DNA of 64,000 nt from Leptolinea sp. (GTDB lineage Bacteria; Chloroflexota; Anaerolineae; Anaerolineales; Anaerolineaceae), in contig JAAZMZ010000023.1 of NCBI GenBank assembly GCA_012798535.1, positions 62,001-126,000 on the forward strand, read 5' to 3'. The first letter of the stretch is position 1. Each line of letters starts with the position of its first letter. Positions 31,224-40,953 of the stretch are shown in pieces. The notes under the pieces were generated by a model, which saw only the letters and a program-made list of their open reading frames with translations, searched no databases and was not told the origin of the DNA. The position numbers and the translations under genes were made by a program.

Positions 31224-31238
31224 ATATCTGATATTCAA

Positions 31239-31274
31239 ATGAAGCTCCCGTTTTATTGATAGCGGGAGCTTCAT
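31239..31274 (+). terminator. Strong hairpin after the peptidase gene (possible terminator, no clear U-tract)
   Basis: ATGAAGCTCCCG-N12-CGGGAGCTTCAT. Confidence 0.5.
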
Positions 31275-31330
31275 CACGTATAATAGCTGGGCTGTATGTT
31301 TCATATTCTATGAGATAGAGGTAAATTCTC

Positions 31331-34066
31331 ATGCCCGTAAAAATGACCGGCGCTGAAATCCGCCAATCATTTATTGATTTCTTTACCGAAAAGAACCATA
31401 CTTTTGTTCCATCATCATCTCTGGTACCGGGAGGGGATCAAACACTCCTGTTTACAAATGCCGGAATGGTGCAATTCAAGGAAGTCTTCCTGGGTACGGA
31501 TAAAAGGCCATATCGACGGGCAACCAATTCCCAGAAATGTATGCGCGTTGCCGGGAAGCACAATGATCTGGATGATGTCGGACGAGATGACACCCACCAT
31601 ACATTCTTTGAAATGCTGGGTAACTGGTCATTTGGCGATTACTATAAAGACGAAGCCATTCAATGGGCATGGGAATTATTGACTGAACGGTGGGGATTGG
31701 ATAAATCCGTTCTCTGGACCACCTGTTTCAAAGACGAAAAGAATGAGATCCCAACGGATGAAGAAGCAGCCAGCACCTGGCGAAAACAACCGGGAATTGA
31801 TCCTACCCATGTTTTGTATTTCGGCCGTAAAGAAAACTTCTGGGAAATGGCTGAAACAGGTCCGTGTGGGCCCTGCAGCGAAATCCATATCGATCTTGGT
31901 CCGAAATTCTGTAACCGGAAAGATGAGCCTGGACATGTCTGCTCGGTGAACGGCAATTGCAGACGATTCATGGAATTGTGGAATCTCGTTTTTATTCAAT
32001 ACAATCGAATTAATGCGAAACAGCTTGATCCACTGCCTGAACGGCATGTGGATACGGGAATGGGATTGGAACGTATCGTATCTGTCATGCAGGGGGTAGA
32101 TTCGAATTACAAAACCGATTTACTCTCACCGATGTTGGATGAAGTACAGCGATTAACCGGGCATTCATCAGGAGAACGAAGCGCAAATTTGACTCCATAT
32201 CGAGTTGTGGCAGATCACGCTCGGGCAGCCACCTTCCTGATATCGGATGGCGTTGTACCTGGAAATCTTGGACGAAATTACATCTGCCGGATGATCATTC
32301 GACGTGCGGCTCGTTTTGGAAGCAAAATCGGTTTAAATGAACCGTTCCTGGCAAAAATCGCTGACCAGGTTATTAAGAATTATCAGGCTGCGTATCCTGA
32401 GCTGGGGAAAAATCGAGAGACAATTCTGACGAGTATCACCCGCGAGGAGGAACGATTCCAGCGCACTGTTGAAACCGGATTGAGTGTTCTGGAAGACCAT
32501 TTGGCGGAAATGAAATCAGAAAAGAAGAGAGTGCTGGATGGCGCTGTGGTTTTTGATTTGTATGCAACACATGGCCTGCCTCTTGAAATAACACGAGATA
32601 TCGTCCGCGAACAAGGATTTGAAGTGGATGAGAACGGTTTCCGGAAAGCCATGGAAGAACACCGCCTGGCTTCGGGAGCGGGAAAAGTCTTTGGAAAGAT
32701 GGGTGGCGAAGATGTGGATATTTACAGGGATATCCTCGAAAAACTTCAATCAGAAAAACTCCTGGGACCGCAGGGAGTGGCCTACGATCCTTATTCTACA
32801 TTTGATGTTGAAGGAAAGATTCTGGCGCTTGTACACAACGGTGAAGCCGTAAACTCAGCAGCCATTGACGACGATGTTGAAGTTGTGCTTCCAAGAACCT
32901 GTTTCTATGTGGAATCCGGTGGGCAAGTTTCCGACACAGGACTCATACGATCGATGGAAAATGGTAACTGGGAAATTGAAGTAACCGATACCCGTAAACC
33001 GGCGGCCGGGGTAATTATTCATGCAGGCAAAGTTAAAAAGGGAAAGCCGCAGGTGGGTGATGCGGCTGTGGCTGAGGTTGACCTGGAACGACGGTGGGAT
33101 ATTATGCGCAATCATACGGCCACACACCTGCTTCATTCGAAACTTCGGAAAGTTCTGGGGAATCATGCCCGGCAGGCGGGTTCTTTGGTGGCTCCGGATA
33201 GACTGCGTTTCGATTTTACTCACCCGGATGCTCTGACCTCCAGTCAGTTGGAAACCATTGAACGCATGGTGAATGAAGAGATCCTGGAAAACTACCGGTT
33301 GAAGATCACCACAAAAGCATTGAATGATGCAATTTCCGAGGGCGCAACAGCTTTGTTTGGCGAAAAGTATGGTGATGTTGTACGGACCATTGCCATAGGC
33401 GGTGATACCCCGTTTTCCTATGAGTTATGCGGTGGAACACATGTTACGGAAACCGGAGATCTGGGCAGCTTTTTGATCGCGAGTGAAGGAAGCGCGGCCG
33501 CCGGGATACGCCGCATCGAAGCTGTAACCGGCCGCAAAGCCTATGATCTTATTCAGAAACGTTTCAGGGATTTAAAAACATCCGCGGCTCTGTTGAATGC
33601 ACCGGTGGATGAAGTCACGGCAAGAATTCAGAACCTGATGGAACAATTGGATGAAGAGAAAAAAGAAGTTGCCAGAATCCGTCAGGAAATGGTGGGCAAT
33701 GCCTTCTCTAAACAATTGGAAAAAGCTGAAATGATTGCCGATGCTGCCGTTCTGGCCGTGGAACTTCCTTCGGCAGACGCTGATACGTTAAGGAATATGA
33801 GTGATCAATTCAGGGATAAATACAAAAGTGGTGTATTTGTAGCCGGAAGCATAATAGAAGGCCGCCCTCTACTGATTGCCTCTGTCACAGATGATCTGGT
33901 GAAGAAGCGGATCAATGCCGGTGAAATCGTGCGTACCATCAGTAAGGAAATTGATGGAAGCGGCGGTGGAAGGCCAAATCTGGCACAAGCAGGCGGAAAG
34001 AACCCCGCCGGTTTACAGAAAGCCCTTGAACTGGTCATGCCCATCGTTAAATCAAAACTTGGATAA
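31331..34066 (+). CDS. alaS: Alanyl-tRNA synthetase
   Basis: IRQSFIDFFTEKNHTFVPSSSLVP, RDDTHHTFFEMLGNWSFGDYYK, HTATHLLHSKLRKVLG, CGGTHVTETGDLG. Confidence 0.97.
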   Translation: MPVKMTGAEIRQSFIDFFTEKNHTFVPSSSLVPGGDQTLLFTNAGMVQFKEVFLGTDKRPYRRATNSQKCMRVAGKHNDLDDVGRDDTHHTFFEMLGNWSFGDYYKDEAIQWAWELLTERWGLDKSVLWTTCFKDEKNEIPTDEEAASTWRKQPGIDPTHVLYFGRKENFWEMAETGPCGPCSEIHIDLGPKFCNRKDEPGHVCSVNGNCRRFMELWNLVFIQYNRINAKQLDPLPERHVDTGMGLERIVSVMQGVDSNYKTDLLSPMLDEVQRLTGHSSGERSANLTPYRVVADHARAATFLISDGVVPGNLGRNYICRMIIRRAARFGSKIGLNEPFLAKIADQVIKNYQAAYPELGKNRETILTSITREEERFQRTVETGLSVLEDHLAEMKSEKKRVLDGAVVFDLYATHGLPLEITRDIVREQGFEVDENGFRKAMEEHRLASGAGKVFGKMGGEDVDIYRDILEKLQSEKLLGPQGVAYDPYSTFDVEGKILALVHNGEAVNSAAIDDDVEVVLPRTCFYVESGGQVSDTGLIRSMENGNWEIEVTDTRKPAAGVIIHAGKVKKGKPQVGDAAVAEVDLERRWDIMRNHTATHLLHSKLRKVLGNHARQAGSLVAPDRLRFDFTHPDALTSSQLETIERMVNEEILENYRLKITTKALNDAISEGATALFGEKYGDVVRTIAIGGDTPFSYELCGGTHVTETGDLGSFLIASEGSAAAGIRRIEAVTGRKAYDLIQKRFRDLKTSAALLNAPVDEVTARIQNLMEQLDEEKKEVARIRQEMVGNAFSKQLEKAEMIADAAVLAVELPSADADTLRNMSDQFRDKYKSGVFVAGSIIEGRPLLIASVTDDLVKKRINAGEIVRTISKEIDGSGGGRPNLAQAGGKNPAGLQKALELVMPIVKSKLG

Positions 34067-34071
34067 ATGTG

Positions 34072-34109
34072 AAAAAGCCCCGGTCATTGCAAAGATCGGG
34101 GCTTTTTTT
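34072..34109 (+). terminator. Rho-independent terminator of alaS
   Basis: AAAGCCCCGgtcattgcaaagatCGGGGCTTTTTTT. Confidence 0.75.
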
Positions 34110-34121
34110 GTGTAACATACG

Positions 34122-35561
34122 TTACTTAATCCTTTCAATTGTCTCAAGTAACAGACGAATACCAAAACCTGTAGGGCCCTTACCACACCAGGGTTTTTCT
34201 TTATCCGTATCAGCGACAGCGGCGATATCGAGATGCGCCCAGGGAATCTTATCAGAAACGGATTGTTTCAAGAATGTGGCGCCTACGATTGTCTGTGCTT
34301 CGCGAGGGCCAGAATTCTTCATATCGGCCTCATCACTCTTAATGAGATCAAAATATTCTTCATCCATAGGCAGGCGCCACACTCTTTCGCCTGTAGTCTC
34401 TCCAACTGCGCAGATGGCATCGGCCAACTCGTCAGAATTGGATAAAAGACCGGCTCTGAATGTTCCCAGGGCGATTTTGACACCGCCCGTGAGGGTAGCC
34501 ATATCAACGATGGCTTTTGGTCCGTGTTCCTTTTGCGTATAGGCAATAGCATCAGCCAGAATCAATCTTCCTTCCGCATCTGTCGATACAATCTCTACAG
34601 TATGACCTGAAAGCAAAGTAAGAATGTCGTCCGGGCGATACGCCTCACCGGAGATCAAATTCTCAGCCGTGGGGATAACAGCAACAAGGTTGACTTTCAT
34701 CTGCAGCCTGGATGCGGCTATCAAAACAGCCAGTACTGAAATTCCTCCGGCTTTATCGAATTTCATACCCTGAATGGATTCTGCACCTTTAAGGGAATAG
34801 CCGCCACTATCGAAGGTTATGGCTTTGCCTACCAGAGAAATGGGGGAGGCATTACCGTTGCCATGATATTTGACAATGATCAACCGTGGTTTCACAGAAC
34901 TTCCCTGGCCCACAGCCGCGATTCCACCGGAACCCATGGAAACAAGTTCGGGATATTCAATAATCTGACAACCTAATCCATACGCTTCAGCCAGAACACG
35001 GATACGCTCCTCCATCAATTGAGGATTGACCACATTCCCCGGTTCATGAATCCAGTCCCTCGCCAGGTCCACAGCTTCACCCAGAATGGAAGCACGTTTG
35101 ATCTCGCTATCCAACTTCGGAAGAGCCGCATGAGATTTTATATAAATCCATACCTTTTGCCGTTCTTTTTTATTTCGGGTGATATATCGATCAAACTTGA
35201 ATCCTCCAATACAGAATCCTTCAAGTAACGCACGAAGAATCTGGTCATCCCCGGAGAATTGAGGTTGAGTAAGATCACAGCCGATCTTCTGGAGGTTGTG
35301 AGATATGCACCAGCGGGCGAAGGATGCGGACGCTTTACGATACGTGTCAGGCTGAACTTTTTCCTTTTCTCCGAGCGAAACAACATAACGCCGCGTATTT
35401 CCCTCGGATGAAACAGAGACAGATCCGAGCTTCTTATCAGTGGCAACCGTCATGTCTAGATTTTCGGCGTATTCAAAAACCAGTTCTGGTAATTCTGCCG
35501 GCAGTGACTCTAGAGCCTCCAATTTTATGCGGGCTTCTGTGATAATTTCATTGATTTTCAT
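34122..35561 (-). CDS. pepA: Leucyl aminopeptidase (M17)
   Basis: VGKAITFDSGGYSLKG, NTDAEGR-like VSTDAEGRLILADAI, DMATLTGGVKIALG. Confidence 0.92.
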   Translation of the reverse strand: MKINEIITEARIKLEALESLPAELPELVFEYAENLDMTVATDKKLGSVSVSSEGNTRRYVVSLGEKEKVQPDTYRKASASFARWCISHNLQKIGCDLTQPQFSGDDQILRALLEGFCIGGFKFDRYITRNKKERQKVWIYIKSHAALPKLDSEIKRASILGEAVDLARDWIHEPGNVVNPQLMEERIRVLAEAYGLGCQIIEYPELVSMGSGGIAAVGQGSSVKPRLIIVKYHGNGNASPISLVGKAITFDSGGYSLKGAESIQGMKFDKAGGISVLAVLIAASRLQMKVNLVAVIPTAENLISGEAYRPDDILTLLSGHTVEIVSTDAEGRLILADAIAYTQKEHGPKAIVDMATLTGGVKIALGTFRAGLLSNSDELADAICAVGETTGERVWRLPMDEEYFDLIKSDEADMKNSGPREAQTIVGATFLKQSVSDKIPWAHLDIAAVADTDKEKPWCGKGPTGFGIRLLLETIERIK

Positions 35562-36712
35562 TTTGCATCCTTATGATTTATTCCTGTGATTTCCCAGACG
35601 ACAATTTCCGGCGGGCAAAGAAAACGAACACGCGGAGCGGATAATCCTTCCAGTCCAAGTCCGCGAATAATATACAAGACTAATTTCCCTAAGGAATATC
35701 TTCCGGATTGAAATTTCAATCCGTAAAGCGAACCAGTAAAGAGCGGGCCTGTCAAAGGCAGACAAACCTGACCCCCGTGTGTATGGCCGGAAAGTTGGAG
35801 GTCAACTTGCCCGTCCGTGATAAGTGGCGCGATATCAGGAGAATGATGAAGCAGAATACGAAACCCGGAAGGGGTTGTTTTCAGAAGCTCATTCAAACGG
35901 GGAGCATCCTTATGGGGAGCATGGGTGCATTCCAATCCGATCACCTGCAAGGTTCCACCATTTCCATCCAGAAATACGACAGCATCGTTTAATAGCCTAA
36001 CGGGCGTTTCATCGAGAAGATGCGGAAAATTCTCCGGCAGATCCACGGCAGGACTGCCACTTACACCAAATATTCCGAGAGGTGCGCGCCATTCACGAAG
36101 GACGGCTTTTAAATCAGACCAGGCTTGCGGATTGCGGATCGAGGAAAGACTGAGATAGTCGCCGGAAAATAGAATGGCATCAGGGGAAATATCACGGATC
36201 AAACCATTCAACTTCTCTTCTCGTATGGATAATCGTTCCAGATGAAGATCCCCAATATGCAGAATGGCAAACCGTGACGCAGGCGGCAATTTATTCGTTT
36301 CTATCTTCTGCCGGGTTACTGAAATGCGATAAGGTTCAAACCAGAAGGCATATATCTGAAGTATGCATCCCAGAATTTGCAGTGGAATCCAGATGATAGG
36401 CGCCGTGAATAGTACGGGAAGTATGCGGAACAAAGCGAGGAAGAAAACCTGGGGTTTTACAGGGCCGTACGATCTATGAAATTTGGGGAGAAGCGAGATG
36501 GAAATCCAATCGAAGAGTATAAAAACGAGAAAAATCAGGCAGAATAATCCATTCGCGAGATATCCCAAAAAGGAAAGAGCTACCATTAAAAAGAAAAACA
36601 GGGCTGAAGGAATTTCATCCAAAGCCATGGTTTTATGCAAAAGCACATCAAACAGATTACCTGTCTGACCGGGAAAAATTTCCCGATCAGAAAAATCTTT
36701 AGCTTCGATCAC
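35558..36712 (-). CDS. Membrane-anchored metallophosphoesterase
   Basis: ILHIGDLHLERL, ILFSGDYLS, LLHHSPD, LQLSGHTHGGQV; N-terminal hydrophobic segments. Confidence 0.87.
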   Translation of the reverse strand: MIEAKDFSDREIFPGQTGNLFDVLLHKTMALDEIPSALFFFLMVALSFLGYLANGLFCLIFLVFILFDWISISLLPKFHRSYGPVKPQVFFLALFRILPVLFTAPIIWIPLQILGCILQIYAFWFEPYRISVTRQKIETNKLPPASRFAILHIGDLHLERLSIREEKLNGLIRDISPDAILFSGDYLSLSSIRNPQAWSDLKAVLREWRAPLGIFGVSGSPAVDLPENFPHLLDETPVRLLNDAVVFLDGNGGTLQVIGLECTHAPHKDAPRLNELLKTTPSGFRILLHHSPDIAPLITDGQVDLQLSGHTHGGQVCLPLTGPLFTGSLYGLKFQSGRYSLGKLVLYIIRGLGLEGLSAPRVRFLCPPEIVVWEITGINHKDAK

Positions 36713-37266
36713 TTCTTTGTATTTTCCCCTTGCGCCGGTTGAGCTTTATTTGCGAAAGCCTGGACCAGTTCCCGGCAAAAATCGGGAATATCCGCTACCA
36801 CCCGGCCAAATACCACATTTCTGCTGCGCAAAGCCGGTAAATTCTTCCAATTCGCTCCGGCATTGACCATGTCATCTCGGATGCCTTCACTGCCAGTCGC
36901 ATCAAGACCGCTTACAATCCCGGCGCTAATACCCACAAGACCCGCATGACAGATCATACCGATGATCTTCTCCTGGTGATAGAAATCCGCGACAAAGCGT
37001 TTTACAGATTCGTACCGCCTGATCTTATCAGGTGCCCAGCCTCCTGGAATGACCAGGCCATCATATTCGCCGGCATCCACGTCATCGAAGCCAATATCCG
37101 CCGTTGCTGAAAGATTATTCTTACCACGGTATGTCTCACCGGCGGTGATTCCGGCTACGATCACATCTGCTCCGGCTTCCTGCAAACGCATTAATGGAAC
37201 CCAAAACTCCAGATCTTCAAAACCCGGGCCAACAAGAAAAAGGATATGCATGCCATCCAATTCCAT
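36709..37266 (-). CDS. DJ-1/PfpI family protein
   Basis: ILFLVGPGFEDLEFWVPL, LVIPGGWAPDKIR, GMICHAGLVGISAGIVSG. Confidence 0.85.
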   Translation of the reverse strand: MELDGMHILFLVGPGFEDLEFWVPLMRLQEAGADVIVAGITAGETYRGKNNLSATADIGFDDVDAGEYDGLVIPGGWAPDKIRRYESVKRFVADFYHQEKIIGMICHAGLVGISAGIVSGLDATGSEGIRDDMVNAGANWKNLPALRSRNVVFGRVVADIPDFCRELVQAFANKAQPAQGENTKK

Positions 37267-37290
37267 GATGAACTCCTGATGAGAAAAATT

Positions 37291-37315
37291 AGGGAGGCTG
37301 ATGTACAGCCTCCCT
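37291..37315 (-). terminator. Hairpin terminator between gcvPB and the PfpI gene
   Basis: Minus strand AGGGAGGCTG-TACAT-CAGCCTCCCT followed by AATTTTTC. Confidence 0.65.
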
Positions 37316-37321
37316 GTTATT

Positions 37322-38788
37322 TTACTCTGCTTTTTCCGGCAGCCAGCAGCAAAGAACCAAATCTTTGGCCGCCTTCACTTCATCCAGCCTGCGGATGGGA
37401 GTTTTATGCGGTGCTGTCAATAGAAGTTCCGGTTTCTCATGGGCTTCTCTGGCGATCGCCAGCATGGCTTCGGCAAATGCATCCAGAGTCTGAATGCTTT
37501 CTGTCTCTGTCGGTTCTATCATTAAAGCTTCGTGAACGATCAACGGGAAATAGTTGGTTGGCGGATGGAAATCATAATCCATCAGACGTTTGGCAATATC
37601 CAGCGCGTGAACATCAGGAACGTCAGGAAAGATACCTTCAAGAACAAATTCATGCATACACACGCGGTCATAGGGTAATTTATAGGCTGATCTGATCTTC
37701 GATAGCAAGTAATTTGCATTCAACACAGCCAGCTCGGACACACGCCGTAATCCATCTGCGCCATGCATCATGATGTAAGTATAGGCGCGAACAAACATAC
37801 CGAACTGCCCATTAAAAGCTTTCACCCGCCCAATGGATTTTTCCGGTTGATAGAACCCAAAAAGTGGAGGCATTTCATCATCGCCTTCCTCAATGACAGC
37901 CACCAGAGGGCCGGGAAGGAATTCTTTTAATGCTTCGCAAACACCCACAGGACCAGAGCCGGGACCCCCACCACCATGCGGGGTTGAAAAAGTCTTATGC
38001 AGGTTGAAGTGCATAACATCGATGCCTAGGTCACCCGGACGGACAATTCCGAGAAGAGCATTCAAATTGGCACCGTCGCCATATACCAGACCACCGGATT
38101 TGTGCACGATATCTATTACCTGCAGGATGTTTTCATCAAAAAGACCCAGCGTATTCGGATTGGTCAGCATGATGCCTGCAACTGTATCATCACACGCGGC
38201 CTTCAAAGCTTCCAGGTCTGCATTCCCGCGGGCATCGGTTGGAATACCGACAACCTCAAAGCCGATCATGGCAGAACTGGCCGGATTGGTGCCGTGAGCG
38301 GAATCGGGGATGAGCATCTTGGTGCGTTTTGTATCTCTCCGGGATTGATGATACGCGCGGATGATTGTGACTCCGGTAAATTCGCCCTGCGCTCCGGCAG
38401 AAGGCTGCAGCGAGACACTCGCGAAACCGGCGATCTCCTTCAGTAGTTCCTGGAGGTTATACATGAGGGCGAGGTTGCCCTGAATGGACTCAATGGGTTG
38501 AAGAGGATGGCTGAAGGCAAAACCTGGCAATCGGGCCATAGCTTCATTCACCCGCGGATTGTATTTCATGGTGCAGGAACCCAGAGGATAGAATCCTTCA
38601 TCAACGGAATAATTCAGGTGAGATAGATGCATGTAATGCCTGATGACATCCACCTCAGACAATTCTGGAAGAGGGATATCTTTCCGCACGAAACCGGCCG
38701 GGAGTTCGACAGATGGAACATCAGCATCTGGGAATTGCACACCCGGCCGACCGGGAGAGGATAATTCATAAACAGTCTTCTCAGTCAT
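37322..38788 (-). CDS. gcvPB: Glycine dehydrogenase (decarboxylating) subunit 2
   Basis: YPLGSCTMKYNPRVNE, DSAHGTNPASSAMIGFEV, NLHKTFSTPHGGGGPGSGPVGV. Confidence 0.95.
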   Translation of the reverse strand: MTEKTVYELSSPGRPGVQFPDADVPSVELPAGFVRKDIPLPELSEVDVIRHYMHLSHLNYSVDEGFYPLGSCTMKYNPRVNEAMARLPGFAFSHPLQPIESIQGNLALMYNLQELLKEIAGFASVSLQPSAGAQGEFTGVTIIRAYHQSRRDTKRTKMLIPDSAHGTNPASSAMIGFEVVGIPTDARGNADLEALKAACDDTVAGIMLTNPNTLGLFDENILQVIDIVHKSGGLVYGDGANLNALLGIVRPGDLGIDVMHFNLHKTFSTPHGGGGPGSGPVGVCEALKEFLPGPLVAVIEEGDDEMPPLFGFYQPEKSIGRVKAFNGQFGMFVRAYTYIMMHGADGLRRVSELAVLNANYLLSKIRSAYKLPYDRVCMHEFVLEGIFPDVPDVHALDIAKRLMDYDFHPPTNYFPLIVHEALMIEPTETESIQTLDAFAEAMLAIAREAHEKPELLLTAPHKTPIRRLDEVKAAKDLVLCCWLPEKAE

Positions 38789-40133
38789 GGGGATTCTCCC
38801 GCAAGATTTCTACAAAATAATCAATATCGTCTTTTGAATTCATCTCGGTCACAGCGATAAGCATGGATTTCTTCAGAGAAGGAAAATCCTTTCCCAGCTC
38901 ATAGCCGCCAAGAATCCCGTGTTCCAGAAGGTGAGAATTCAACTCGGAGACCGGAATAGGACATTCAATCATAAATTCGTTAAAGAAGGGCTGCTCGGTC
39001 TTTACTTTATATCCGGGGATGGAAGCGATTTGCCCAGCGGCATAATGCGCCTTTTGATAGCATAGTTCCGCAATTTTCCTTAATCCCTGCTTGCCGACAA
39101 GAGAAAGATAAACAGCCGATGCGAGAGCCATCAAACCTTGATTGGTGCAAATGTTGGATGTGGCTTTCTCTCTTCGAATGTGCTGTTCACGGGCCGTCAG
39201 GGTGAGGACATAACCGCGTTTACCATCCTGATCTACAGTTTCGCCAACCAGACGTCCGGAAATCTTACGAACAAGTTCTTTTTTCGTGGCAAACAGACCG
39301 AGATATGGCCCGCCCATAGAAAGGGGAATACCAAGAGGTTGGCCTTCGCCGGTCACGATATCTGCGCCAAAATCAGAGGGTGGCTTAAGAAGACCAAGGG
39401 CGATGGGATTGATCGAAACAGCCACCAGAGCGCCTTCTTTATGTGCGACATCCACTAGCTTCGTATAGTCATATATTCTACCTAAGAAGTCAGGATATTG
39501 CACCAAAACAAGAGCCGTACTCGAATCGATCAACTCAATCAATTTATCCGGAGATTCACGAAGATTATTCTCTGCGTCGCCGACAATTTCGAGGTCGGAG
39601 AAACCCCGGGTGTAGGTACGAATGGTTTCTCGATATTGGGGATGTAGAGCAGGTGAAACTACCATCTTCGGACGTTTCCCACGGAAATGGGCGTGTGCCA
39701 GAATGACAGCTTCCGCGGCAGCGGTTGCTCCATCGTAATGAGACGCATTACAGGCATCCATACCGGTCAAATTGGCAATCATTGACTGATATTCAAAGAT
39801 TGCCTGCAATGTGCCCTGAGAGATTTCTGGCTGATAGGGTGTATAGGCAGTAAAGAATTCGCCACGGCTGATTACAGTGTCAACGGCAGCTGGGATAAAG
39901 TGATTGTAGGCACCGGCTCCCAGAAAACAGAGCATATCCTTTACAGAACCATTCCCACTGGCCAGATCACCCAATTCGGCCGTGATTTCCATTTCTGTCT
40001 TTGCCGGAGGTAGGTCCAATTTGGGGAATCTGAATTTCTTCGGAACAGCTTCGAACAGTTCCTCAACCTTTTTTACCCCGACCGCGTGCAGCATCTCGTC
40101 CCGTTCGGAACTGGTATGCGGGGTGAACATCAA
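38781..40133 (-). CDS. gcvPA: Glycine dehydrogenase (decarboxylating) subunit 1
   Basis: FLGAGAYNHFIPAAVDTVISRGEFFTAYTPYQPEISQGTLQAIFEYQSMIANLTGM. Confidence 0.95.
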   Translation of the reverse strand: MMFTPHTSSERDEMLHAVGVKKVEELFEAVPKKFRFPKLDLPPAKTEMEITAELGDLASGNGSVKDMLCFLGAGAYNHFIPAAVDTVISRGEFFTAYTPYQPEISQGTLQAIFEYQSMIANLTGMDACNASHYDGATAAAEAVILAHAHFRGKRPKMVVSPALHPQYRETIRTYTRGFSDLEIVGDAENNLRESPDKLIELIDSSTALVLVQYPDFLGRIYDYTKLVDVAHKEGALVAVSINPIALGLLKPPSDFGADIVTGEGQPLGIPLSMGGPYLGLFATKKELVRKISGRLVGETVDQDGKRGYVLTLTAREQHIRREKATSNICTNQGLMALASAVYLSLVGKQGLRKIAELCYQKAHYAAGQIASIPGYKVKTEQPFFNEFMIECPIPVSELNSHLLEHGILGGYELGKDFPSLKKSMLIAVTEMNSKDDIDYFVEILRENPHD

Positions 40134-40522
40134 TGGCTCCGATCTTTCAGGAATTTTTCATAGTCCGCGGCGGTCATCAAACCATTTAACTCCGCTGGAT
40201 CTGACATCTCCAGCTTTAACATCCAGGCCTTTCCATAAGGATCGGTATTTACGAGCTCGGGTGTCTTTGAAAGATCTTCATTTACGGCCACGACTTTTCC
40301 AGAAACAGGGAGATTCACGTCAGCGGCGGCTTTCACGGATTCGATCGTGGCACAGGTTGTCCCTTTTTTAGCCGAATCACCTTCAGCCAGGACAACCTCA
40401 ACAAAAACAACATCGGAGAGTTGTTCCTGAGCATAATCCGAAACACCGATAGTAGCGGTTTTGCCTTCTACTTTGACCCATTCATCTGTGGCGGTGTATT
40501 TATAATCGGCAGGTACATTCAT
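40130..40522 (-). CDS. gcvH: Glycine cleavage system H protein
   Basis: Lipoyl motif VEVVLAEGDSAKKG...ESVKAAADVNLPVSGKVVAVNE. Confidence 0.95.
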   Translation of the reverse strand: MNVPADYKYTATDEWVKVEGKTATIGVSDYAQEQLSDVVFVEVVLAEGDSAKKGTTCATIESVKAAADVNLPVSGKVVAVNEDLSKTPELVNTDPYGKAWMLKLEMSDPAELNGLMTAADYEKFLKDRSH

Positions 40523-40570
40523 GGTAATTCTCCTTTTAGATTTGGGTTTTTAACACACAACAGGTTCAAC

Positions 40571-40745
40571 CAGATAATCTCTGTCTTTAACCTGAGAGAT
40601 TCGTTGCAAATACAACTTGCCCCTTCGGTGGAAATACCCTTTCCAGAGGAGATCACAGAGGGGTCCTTTTACCTGAGAGATTCATCCACGTTTCTGAAGC
40701 GTCGATTTGCCCCTTCGGTTCCGTAAAACGGCCTCTTCCCCGCTG
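40571..40745 (-). promoter_or_regulatory. Tandem glycine riboswitch (two aptamers)
   Basis: Minus strand holds two copies of CCGAAGGGGCAA...AATCTCTCAGGTAAAAGGAC / AATCTCTCAGGTTAAAGACAGAG, directly upstream of gcvH-gcvPA-gcvPB. Confidence 0.93.
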
Positions 40746-40953
40746 CATCCATTATTCATCTGTCATCCCCCACAACAACTGCTGATTAAGTTCATTATAT
40801 CAAAGAAGAATTTCAACGCGTGTAGTACGTTATTAACGGAAATCGATAACATAAGTAATATAAGCCATCATCAGATTCGAGTAAAAGGAGTATAATTTGA
40901 ATTCGCGCCAATGGCGCGATTTGTTTTCTTAAAAGCCAAGGGAAGAGAGTTGT

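Noticed and set aside
18008-31274. Type III-E CRISPR (Craspase) TPR-CHAT interpretation
   Set aside because: No CRISPR array or cas genes seen; only the general TPR plus caspase-like theme is shared.
31224-31330. T-box regulatory element before alaS
   Set aside because: Only about 107 nt between genes, and the hairpin there lacks T-box sequence motifs; better explained as the end of the preceding operon.
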